Origin: Butyrivibrio sp.
GTDB lineage: Bacteria > Bacillota_A > Clostridia > Lachnospirales > Lachnospiraceae
DNA: 36,390 nt
Direction of reading: 5' to 3'
Assembly (NCBI GenBank): GCA_024690635.1
Contig: JAILOW010000134.1
Coordinates: forward strand, 1-36,390
Shown: one piece after another, positions 15,193 through 22,154 of the stretch
Numbering within the stretch: the first letter of the stretch is position 1
Layout: each line of letters begins with the position of its first letter
The notes under the pieces: model-generated
What the model saw: the letters and a program-made list of their open reading frames with translations, nothing else
Database searches by the model: none
Told to the model about the DNA's origin: nothing
Made by a program: the position numbers and the translations under genes

Positions 15193-16401
15193 GTGCAGGA
15201 TCTGAAACATCTGATCACATTTGAAAAGCTTCTGGATGATGCTGCCAACGACCTGGTAAAAGAGGCGCAGTCCGAGGGACAGTATGCCATCGGCTACACC
15301 TGCTATCACATGCCGGAAGTCCTTTTGAATGTGCATAATTGTTTTTCAACCCGTATGCGTGCACCAAGAACGGGATCCATCGACATTTCCACCTACTACA
15401 TGTCCAACTACACCTGTGAATTTGCCAGATCTCTTTTGGAGAGAGGCATAGAAGGCGGGTATGAGTACCTTGATGCCATAGCCGGCGTTGACGCATGTTC
15501 TGCCATGAACAGATGCTATGAGCACCTTGAGGTTCTGGACTGCAACAAAAAGCCTCACTTCTTTGTGACACACACCGACGTTCCTTATAAAGTTGAGGAT
15601 TACAACGTGGATCAGGTGGCTACGCAGATGAGGCTCAGAGTCCTTAACGTGATGCATGAAAAGCTTGGAACCGATGTGTCCGATGCCGCCATCAGACGGG
15701 CTGTAGAGGAGCACAACGAGCTTTGCAGAGTCATCACAGAAATAGGAAACATGAGAAAGCTTGATAATCCGCCTATTACCGGATACGAGTTCCATGTTAT
15801 CTGCCTTGTGAGCTACTGCTGTCCTACGAAAAAGATCCTTCCGCTCCTTAAGGAAACCCTTGAGGAGATAAAAGAAAGAAAGCCCGATCCAAAGCCCTGG
15901 TACAGAGCAAGGGTTGTGGTAGTGGGATCAGAGGTTGATGACCTTGATTTCACAAGGCTTCTTGAAGAGGCGGGCGCCATGGTGGTTGCAGACAGATACT
16001 GCTACGGCTCTTTCCCCGGAAGAGAAGTGATAGAACTAAACGATGAGGAAGATGTGGTCAGGCAGATAGCCAGGCATTACATGAAGACCAGCGAGTGTCC
16101 CAGATACATGGCTCAGGAAAAGATACAGCAAAGGTACGACACAGCTGACAGGCTGGCCAGAGAGTATAACGCCGACGGAATCATCTACGAGCAGATGAAA
16201 TACTGTGATTTCTGGGCATTTGAAAGACCTCTTGCAAGCCACGTGATGACCGAGGAATTCGGATGGCCCACTCTTTCCATCGACAGGTCCTACAACGTAC
16301 ACAATTCGGGACAGCTTCGGACCCGCTTCCAGGCCTTTGTTGAGGCACTTGAGATCAAGCGTATCAGAAGCGGAAAAGAGAAAGCGGAGGTGCCTGTATG
16401 A
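15193..16401 (+). CDS. 2-hydroxyacyl-CoA dehydratase-type small subunit (pair B)
   Basis: 402-aa paralogue of the protein at 13001, similar along its full length. Matching blocks: GYTCYHMPEVLL (C37), NCFSTRMRAPRTGSIDIS (C50), TYYMSNYTCEFARSLLERGI (C75), C102, VVVGSEVDDLDFTRLLEEAG, VADRYCYGSFPGRE, QMKYCDFWAFERP and GQLRTRFQAFVEALE. Cys not shared with copy A include C108. The start is GTG 15193, supported by GAGGGGG 9 bp upstream and by alignment of MQDLKHL with MKDLVHI of the paralogue. Its stop overlaps the next ATG (ATGA), the same arrangement as in pair A. It is presumed to form a heterodimer with the 16398 product and to bind Fe-S clusters; the reaction is unknown. Confidence 0.82.
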   Translation: MQDLKHLITFEKLLDDAANDLVKEAQSEGQYAIGYTCYHMPEVLLNVHNCFSTRMRAPRTGSIDISTYYMSNYTCEFARSLLERGIEGGYEYLDAIAGVDACSAMNRCYEHLEVLDCNKKPHFFVTHTDVPYKVEDYNVDQVATQMRLRVLNVMHEKLGTDVSDAAIRRAVEEHNELCRVITEIGNMRKLDNPPITGYEFHVICLVSYCCPTKKILPLLKETLEEIKERKPDPKPWYRARVVVVGSEVDDLDFTRLLEEAGAMVVADRYCYGSFPGREVIELNDEEDVVRQIARHYMKTSECPRYMAQEKIQQRYDTADRLAREYNADGIIYEQMKYCDFWAFERPLASHVMTEEFGWPTLSIDRSYNVHNSGQLRTRFQAFVEALEIKRIRSGKEKAEVPV

Positions 16402-18173
16402 AATATATAGATCCCAAAAACTTTCGATTAAAAGATGAAATAGACTGGAAAGCACAGGCCGCCAACATGAAAGAGATCGCCGGAATCGTGGGCGATATGA
16501 TAAAGGAGACGGACTGGAAGGGCGTGGCAAAGGCTGTGGGCAAAGATGCCAAAGGCCTTAAAAAGCGCCTTGCCCATGAGGCAGACCTTCTAAAGAACAT
16601 GTCTCCCAATGAGATAAAAGACCTGGTGCTGAACGGCGAGAAACAGCTTGGTAAGCTCTATGCCTCAGGAAAAATGGCCATGGTAAGACGTGAGTGGAGA
16701 GGCGTTAAGGACACCGGAGTTGATTTCTATGAGTGGACCAGAATGTGGGCAATGCTTCTTGCCACCTTCTCCAAGGATCTTGTTCCTGCCATGATGGGAG
16801 CGGTGCATTACAGATGGATGATCTCATACTTCTGTTGTCACTCCTTCATGGACAAGAATACACTGGGCCTTCGCGGAAGGGCGCTGAAGATGCACCACGA
16901 GCTGATCTACGCCATATTCAGATATGTTGCCGAGAATCTGGTTCTTCTTATGAAGGCCGATGAAAAGGTGGGCAACAGCACAGCTCTTTCCAAAAAGATA
17001 GTTCTTTTCGATGAGATGACCATGTCGCAGATCATGGCGGGTTTCCCGGACCTCATCGGAATACCTTATCAGCTTATGCCGGTATTTCTTTTGTCGGAGA
17101 TCGATCAGCTGGCATGCATGCCCTATATAGATGCGGTTGAGTCCTACGGACTTCCTTCCGACACCTGCCCTGTTCCTTCATCGGAGTGCGGAGCGGTGGT
17201 TGTGGATGCCCTTCCTCACATGGGAGCCTGCTTTATCTCAAGCTCAATGCCCTGTGACGGTTCGGTAATGGCATCCTCCTATACGAACCGCAGATTCAAG
17301 GATCTGCCCACTTATCACCTGGCATTCCCTGTCAGATATGAGGACGAATCCATTATGGATGCGGCGGTAAAAGACATCCGGGGATGCATCAGGTTTATAG
17401 AAGAAAACACAGGAGCCAAGTGGAACTGGGATGCATACTTTGCAGCCATGAAGAGGTTCAACGAAGAGACAAAATACGAGCTTCAAAAGTGGGAGATCAA
17501 CCAGACAGATTCTCCTCAGCTCATAGGTCCCTGCTACGAGCTCTTTAGAAAATGGAACTACGAAATGGACGGAGGACTTGATCCCCGCATTATCTCCACC
17601 TTCCAAAAGGTGGACAAGCTCATGTTAAAAGCCTATGAGCAGAGGGATGAAGCATGGCGGGGCAAGATGAAATACCGAGCCATCGTTTGGTCCATACCGG
17701 CTCATTACTATGCAAACTTCTCCAACTGGATGGCGAACTGCTGGGGCGTAGATATCCTGGTAGAGATGGAGTCACTGAACTTCACCAAGCCTCTTGAAAC
17801 CCGGGACAAGGATGAGGCATTAAAAGACCTGGCAAGACTCTACGAGCGAATGGTCATGAGAAGACACACCAACGGCGGTTACGATCACGTGGTTACGGAG
17901 CTCTGGAGACAGTGTGAACTGTGGAATGTGGACTTCGTTCTTATGTACCAGCATGTTTCCTGCAAGAACATGGCTACGGTACAGGGACTTTTCGAAGACC
18001 AGGCAAGGGAGAGAGGAATAAAGCTCCTTTGGTGCAGCCACGACCTGATGGATCCCAGAACCGTCTCCCGAAAAGATATGAGAGCAACGGTAAATGAGTT
18101 CATGAGGACCGTAATGAAAGCAGAACCGGTGGATCCTTCACTACTTGATTTTGAGGACGACACGACATGGTGA
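16398..18173 (+). CDS. 2-hydroxyacyl-CoA dehydratase-type large subunit (pair B)
   Basis: 591-aa paralogue of the protein at 11313. The first ~70 residues (FRLKDEIDWKAQAANMKE) are mostly charged and helical and do not align with copy A; similarity starts at REWRGVKDTGVDFYEWTRMW. Candidate cluster Cys are C257 and C264 (LPSDTCPVPSSECG), C286 (SMPCDGSV) and the Cys of YQHVSCKNMATVQG. Copy A has CxxC here, so one ligand has moved four residues with the block length unchanged. C240 and the CC pair near 146-147 are specific to this copy. The end LLDFEDDTTW parallels LLDFDDTNSW of copy A. Translation is coupled to the small subunit by a 4-nt overlap. The subunit is expected to be reduced by the activator encoded 84 bp downstream. 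Confidence 0.82.
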   Translation: MKYIDPKNFRLKDEIDWKAQAANMKEIAGIVGDMIKETDWKGVAKAVGKDAKGLKKRLAHEADLLKNMSPNEIKDLVLNGEKQLGKLYASGKMAMVRREWRGVKDTGVDFYEWTRMWAMLLATFSKDLVPAMMGAVHYRWMISYFCCHSFMDKNTLGLRGRALKMHHELIYAIFRYVAENLVLLMKADEKVGNSTALSKKIVLFDEMTMSQIMAGFPDLIGIPYQLMPVFLLSEIDQLACMPYIDAVESYGLPSDTCPVPSSECGAVVVDALPHMGACFISSSMPCDGSVMASSYTNRRFKDLPTYHLAFPVRYEDESIMDAAVKDIRGCIRFIEENTGAKWNWDAYFAAMKRFNEETKYELQKWEINQTDSPQLIGPCYELFRKWNYEMDGGLDPRIISTFQKVDKLMLKAYEQRDEAWRGKMKYRAIVWSIPAHYYANFSNWMANCWGVDILVEMESLNFTKPLETRDKDEALKDLARLYERMVMRRHTNGGYDHVVTELWRQCELWNVDFVLMYQHVSCKNMATVQGLFEDQARERGIKLLWCSHDLMDPRTVSRKDMRATVNEFMRTVMKAEPVDPSLLDFEDDTTW

Positions 18174-18257
18174 TATAGGGATTCAAAGCGGAGCCATACG
18201 TATATCACCAACAAACATAAAATAAAATGATACACGAACAATAAGGAGGAACTTATA

Positions 18258-19052
18258 ATGAAATACTTTGGAGGATGTGACGTAGGATCAACCTACACCA
18301 AGGCTGTTATCATAGATGAGAATGGCAAGATGGTGGCAAACACCACACTTAAGAGCAAGATCATTGCTCAGGAATCAGCGGAGATGGCTATGAAGGAGGT
18401 TGTGGGACAGGTTCCCGAGCTTAGCTCAGCCAAGGACCTTACATATCTCATCGGAACCGGATACGGAAGAAACAAGGTGCCTTTTGCAGATGAGAATATA
18501 TCCGAGATTTCCTGCCACGCCATGGGTGTTCACGTAACCAATCCTTCCGTTAAGGCTATCATCGATATAGGCGGTCAGGACGTAAAGGGTATCTCCATCG
18601 ACACAGACGGAACAGTAAAGAACTTTGCCATGAACGATAAGTGTGCAGCCGGAACCGGACGTTTCTTTGAGGCTATGGCAAGATCCTTTGAGATGAGCCT
18701 TGAGGATTTCTCAAATCTCTCTCTCTCAGCCAAGAACGTTATCCCCATCACAGCTCAGTGTACTGTTTTCGCAGAGTCTGAGGTTATCACTCTTGTAGGT
18801 GAGGGTAAGCCCATGGATGAGATCGCTGCAGGTATCGAGATGGCTGTTGCAAAGAGATGCTTTGTAATGTCCAAGAAAGCCGGCGCTACAGACTCCATCA
18901 CACTTACAGGCGGATGTGCTAAAAACGCAGGACTTAAGGCTGCAATCGAGCAGGTATTAAAGCTTAAGGTAGTTGAACTTTCAACCGACCCTCAGCTTAT
19001 GGGAGCTCTTGGCGCAGCTGAATATGCAAGACAGAAAGGTCTCGCCGGCTAA
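18258..19052 (+). CDS. BadF/BadG/HgdC-type activator ATPase
   Basis: 264-aa ASKHA-fold ATPase that, in its known relatives, bridges a dimer with one [4Fe-4S] cluster and uses ATP hydrolysis to inject a low-potential electron into a 2-hydroxyacyl-CoA dehydratase, benzoyl-CoA reductase or double-cubane protein. The phosphate loop is GGCDVGSTYTKAVI, the second nucleotide loop IIDIGGQDVKGI, and the two cluster Cys are C129 (NDKCAAGTGRFFE) and C168 (ITAQCTVFAESEV), almost the same positions as in HgdC. TGGCAKNAGL is the adenosine motif. AAGGAGG precedes ATG 18258. It is the only such activator in the locus, so it probably serves both pair A and pair B. The 84-bp gap before it is larger than others in the arm and might hold an extra promoter. 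Confidence 0.93.
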   Translation: MKYFGGCDVGSTYTKAVIIDENGKMVANTTLKSKIIAQESAEMAMKEVVGQVPELSSAKDLTYLIGTGYGRNKVPFADENISEISCHAMGVHVTNPSVKAIIDIGGQDVKGISIDTDGTVKNFAMNDKCAAGTGRFFEAMARSFEMSLEDFSNLSLSAKNVIPITAQCTVFAESEVITLVGEGKPMDEIAAGIEMAVAKRCFVMSKKAGATDSITLTGGCAKNAGLKAAIEQVLKLKVVELSTDPQLMGALGAAEYARQKGLAG

Positions 19053-19084
19053 GGTTCATTCCAATCTTGAAAGGATGGATTTTC

Positions 19085-19252
19085 ATGAGAAAAGCCCTAA
19101 AGGTTATCTTTAAGATAATAAAGATCCTCTCGATCGTAACAGGAATCCTTTTTGTGATCTATTTCTGGAATCTGGATCAAAAGCTCATGGCATGGGCCTA
19201 CACCCAGGTTAACAGGATCTTCGACCGCAAAAAGGCCGATATCAGATTTTGA
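19085..19252 (+). CDS. Small single-pass membrane protein, paralogue of the one at 11092
   Basis: 55-aa protein: basic N-terminus MRKALKVIFKIIKI, one membrane helix (about residues 12-30, LSIVTGILFVIYFWNLD) and a basic tail ending FDRKKADIRF. It aligns without gaps with the 67-aa protein at 11092. The frame stays open to TTG 19067, but AAGGATGG at 19071-19078 is the likely ribosome binding site for ATG 19085. It sits 32 bp after the activator gene and 15 bp before the ACS-like gene. The function is unknown. Retention of a copy in each arm suggests a membrane tether or stabiliser for the adjacent complexes. Confidence 0.7.
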   Translation: MRKALKVIFKIIKILSIVTGILFVIYFWNLDQKLMAWAYTQVNRIFDRKKADIRF

Positions 19253-19267
19253 TCCGGGGGACATTTT

Positions 19268-19978
19268 ATGAAGCTATATGACCATATAATTGACGACACC
19301 ATGGAAGTGCTGGAGCGCTGTCCGAAAAAGCAGTATGCCTATAATCCCGGCAAGGCATGGAAATGTCTTGAAAGCACTGAGTTTATCATGCAAAGAGATG
19401 CATCCTTTGAGCTTGGGGGATCAGGCAAACCTTCCGTGAATTATACCCTTGTATCCACTTCGGGCAAGGTGGCTCAGGATGAGATCCTGGTTTACGGAAA
19501 AGACCTGCAGGAGATTGATTCTGCTGTTTCATTTGCAAGGATAGTTGTACTTGAAACAGAAGATCTGGGTGAAGAGACCGATCAGGAAAAGGCTTTTGCC
19601 GCTATAAGAAACCTGGAATTTGTAAGATACCATGTCTTTCCAGAAGGGTACATGGTAAGGGTATCTTCCCAGAGTAATCAGGAACAGGTAAGGATCAGCA
19701 AAGAAGCACTGAAAAAAGGAATAGATTTTGCCTCTGTGGGGGCTGCGTATATCAGTAAATACAAGGCTGCCCCTGGCGTAAAGAATGTGAGAGTGATTTT
19801 TGTGACGCAGGAACTCCCGGTGGAGGAACTAAAGCCCAACGCCGACAAAGCGGATGCCATCACAAAGACCCTTACACACATATTGGACGGACTTCCTACC
19901 GACTGCGGACACTGCGAGATGAAGCCGGTGTGCGACGAGGTGGAAGGAATGCGAGAGCTGCATCTTGGCAAAAAATAA
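19268..19978 (+). CDS. Stand-alone acetyl-CoA synthase (AcsB/CdhC)-like middle-domain protein
   Basis: 236-aa protein with no named family that I know. Residues 45-175 resemble the middle domain of acetyl-CoA synthase beta subunits. FELGGSGKPSVNYTLV parallels the ACS 'E-M-G-G-N-x-x-P-A-F-E-L-V' block, DEILVYGKDLQEID parallels 'K-I-E-V-I-G-P-D-I-D-Q-I', and NQEQVRISKEALKKGIDFAS parallels 'I-N-W-L-R-V-S-K-D-A-V-A-K-G-F-R-F-K', followed by a comparable V-R-V-I-F-V-T strand. The C-terminus has C213-x2-C216-x5-C222 (DCGHCEMKPVC), near where the ACS A-cluster Cys begin (C-x2-C-x8-C), but the later A-cluster C-x-C pair is absent. It lacks the N-terminal CODH-binding domain and most of the C-terminal domain. 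The neighbouring CooC-like ATPase fits a nickel or Fe-S site. The comparison is from memory and needs a profile search. Confidence 0.65.
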   Translation: MKLYDHIIDDTMEVLERCPKKQYAYNPGKAWKCLESTEFIMQRDASFELGGSGKPSVNYTLVSTSGKVAQDEILVYGKDLQEIDSAVSFARIVVLETEDLGEETDQEKAFAAIRNLEFVRYHVFPEGYMVRVSSQSNQEQVRISKEALKKGIDFASVGAAYISKYKAAPGVKNVRVIFVTQELPVEELKPNADKADAITKTLTHILDGLPTDCGHCEMKPVCDEVEGMRELHLGKK

Positions 19979-20015
19979 GGATCAAACCACTTAGACTCAG
20001 AAAGGAAAACCCGTA

Positions 20016-22079
20016 ATGAAACAGGAATACGAAGCCTTATTTACCCCGTGGAAAATCGGGAACGTAGAAATCAAGAACCGAATCGTTCTGGCACCTATGG
20101 GCGGCACCTGTATCTTTGGATGGATGGAGCCCACCGGCAGCCACTTTGACAAAGAGGCGGCCAGGCTTTTGCTGAAGATAGCAAAGCATGACTGCGGCCT
20201 CATCATCCCGGGCATTGCTCCTGTAAAGGACATGCTGGGCGGAAAGTGGCTCTATCAGAATAAAAAGAAATTTGAAGAGCTCTCTGTATTTATGGATGAA
20301 CTTCATAAAACAGGAGCAAAGATGTTTGTGCAGATGACAGCCGGATTTGGAAGATCCATGGCGCTTACTGCACCTCTTGCAATGCTTGCAAAGAACAAGG
20401 CGCTGAACACTCTGGCAAAACCCATAATTGATGCGGAGTACCTGACTGCGGCACCTTCCGTTCTTCCAAACAGATGGGCGGATGATGTAACAACCCGTGC
20501 CATCACCGAAAAAGAAATTAAGGATATCATCTACGCTTTCGGAGAGACCGCAAGGCTCTGCAAAGAAGCGGGAGTTGACGGCGTAGAGGTACACGCTGTT
20601 CACGAAGGATATCTTCTTGATCAGTTTACGCTGAAATATACCAACAAAAGAACCGACGATTACGGCGGCTCTTTTGAAAACCGCTATCGCTTTGCCGTTG
20701 AGATCGTCAAGGAGATTAAAAAGACCTGCGGAGACGATTTCCCGGTATCCCTCAGATATTCCGTAAGATCCATGACAAAAGCCTTCCAGTACGGCGCAAT
20801 GCCCGGGGAAGATTTTGAAGAAATAGGAAGAGACATGGAAGAGTCCGAGCGCGCAGCCAAATATCTTCAGGATGCGGGCTACGACATGCTCAACTGTGAC
20901 AACGGAACCTACGATGCCTGGTACTGGGCTCATCCGCCGCAGTACATGCCTCAGAACTGCAACCTGGAGGATGTTGAGCATATTAAAAAGTTCGTGGACA
21001 TCCCTGTTGTATGTGCGGGTAAAATGGAACCCGGGGTTGGCGCAGCTGCCATCAAAGACGGTGGCATAGATGCCATGGCTGTGGGAAGACAGTTCCTGGC
21101 AGATCCCAAGTGGGTTGCCAAGCTTGAAAGAGGAATGGAAAATGAGATCCGTCCCTGTATCTGCTGCCATTCAGCCTGCTTTAACCTTACCAAGCACAAT
21201 GGAACGGCCAATGATCAGGATCTTTCAGAGTCTGCGGGTATGTGCAAATGTGCAGTCAATCCCCGCAGCATGCAGAGTAAAAAATACAAGGTTGTGCCCA
21301 CCAGATCGCCTAAAAAGGTTGCCATCATCGGAGGCGGTATAGGCGGTATGGAAGCGGCAAGAATACTTGCCCTCAGAGGTCATGAGCCTGTGATCTATGA
21401 AAAGACAAGTGAACTGGGCGGAGTATTTATTGCGGCAGCAGCTCCTTCCTTTAAGGAAAAGGATAAGGAGCTCATTGCATGGATGAAGAATCAGCTCAAA
21501 AAGCTGAACGTTCCTGTGCATTACAATACAGAAGTAAGAGCGGGGGCGCTCCCTCAGGCTGATGAGTATATTGTGGCTACGGGTGCGGAAGCCAACAGGA
21601 TCCCCATTCCCGGCGCAGCTGAATATGCAATGGATGCAACAGACTATCTTCTTGGCAAAAAACAGGTTGGAGAAAATATAGTCATCATCGGCGGCGGACT
21701 TACGGGCTGTGAGATAGCCCTTGATCTTTTCAGAAAAGGAAAACACCCTCAGATCGTTGAGATGAAGGATGATCTTATTGCTGTAAAGAACATGTGTCTT
21801 GCAAATACCAGTTACCTTCGTGACTGCTTTAAGACCAACGATGTGCCTGTGTTCCTCAACGCTTCCGTTAAGTCAATAAACGAAAACAATGTTGAGATCA
21901 CCGTAAAGGATGGAAGAACTGTTAAGCTTCCTGCGGATTCTGTTATCATGTCGGTAGGCTATCATCCTATCCCCATCATGCAGGATGCCAAAAACGTACA
22001 TCTTCTCGGAGACTGCAAAAATGTGGGAAATATCCGCTCTGCCATCTGGGGAGCCTGGGATATCGCCATGAAGATCTGA
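20016..22079 (+). CDS. Old Yellow Enzyme-type FMN/Fe-S/FAD reductase (2,4-dienoyl-CoA reductase / BaiCD-like)
   Basis: 687-aa cytoplasmic oxidoreductase with three parts. Residues 1-370 form an FMN TIM barrel (NRIVLAPMGG near the start; HAVHEGYLLDQF then NKRTDDYGGSFENRYRF at the active site). Residues 381-412 carry the [4Fe-4S] Cys: C381/C384/C388 with C410 or C412 as fourth ligand, a much longer gap to the last Cys than the ~11 residues of classical dienoyl-CoA reductase. Residues 434-687 hold FAD and NAD(P)H folds (KVAIIGGGIGGMEAARILAL; NIVIIGGGLTGCEIALDLF). Known relatives reduce enoates, dienoyl-CoA or bile-acid intermediates with NAD(P)H. As last gene of the plus arm it may supply or consume reduced substrate for the dehydratase-like pairs. 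It lies 37 bp after the ACS-like gene. Confidence 0.88.
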   Translation: MKQEYEALFTPWKIGNVEIKNRIVLAPMGGTCIFGWMEPTGSHFDKEAARLLLKIAKHDCGLIIPGIAPVKDMLGGKWLYQNKKKFEELSVFMDELHKTGAKMFVQMTAGFGRSMALTAPLAMLAKNKALNTLAKPIIDAEYLTAAPSVLPNRWADDVTTRAITEKEIKDIIYAFGETARLCKEAGVDGVEVHAVHEGYLLDQFTLKYTNKRTDDYGGSFENRYRFAVEIVKEIKKTCGDDFPVSLRYSVRSMTKAFQYGAMPGEDFEEIGRDMEESERAAKYLQDAGYDMLNCDNGTYDAWYWAHPPQYMPQNCNLEDVEHIKKFVDIPVVCAGKMEPGVGAAAIKDGGIDAMAVGRQFLADPKWVAKLERGMENEIRPCICCHSACFNLTKHNGTANDQDLSESAGMCKCAVNPRSMQSKKYKVVPTRSPKKVAIIGGGIGGMEAARILALRGHEPVIYEKTSELGGVFIAAAAPSFKEKDKELIAWMKNQLKKLNVPVHYNTEVRAGALPQADEYIVATGAEANRIPIPGAAEYAMDATDYLLGKKQVGENIVIIGGGLTGCEIALDLFRKGKHPQIVEMKDDLIAVKNMCLANTSYLRDCFKTNDVPVFLNASVKSINENNVEITVKDGRTVKLPADSVIMSVGYHPIPIMQDAKNVHLLGDCKNVGNIRSAIWGAWDIAMKI

Positions 22080-22110
22080 TGATCGTTTTAATATACCAAG
22101 GCATAGTAAA

Positions 22111-22137
22111 AGCCCTGCTGCATATAGCGGCAGGGCT
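22111..22137. terminator. Bidirectional hairpin terminator
   Basis: AGCCCTGCTGC (22111-22121) pairs with GCGGCAGGGCT (22127-22137), 11 bp with one wobble and an ATATA loop. It lies between the convergent reductase and GGDEF genes. The minus strand has TTTT after the stem; the plus side is only ATTTAT. Confidence 0.75.
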
Positions 22138-22154
22138 ATTTATGTGCTTTGTTA

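Noticed and set aside
11313..18173. Classical fermentative 2-hydroxyglutaryl- or lactoyl-CoA dehydratase
   Set aside because: Subunits are longer than usual, and no CoA transferase, hydroxyacid dehydrogenase, Etf or acyl-CoA dehydrogenase genes are nearby. The presence of CooC-like and ACS-like genes does not fit.
20037..21170. 377-aa open frame on the minus strand
   Set aside because: It is antisense to the FMN reductase, whose barrel and Fe-S motifs are clear. Long antisense frames are expected from the codon bias here.
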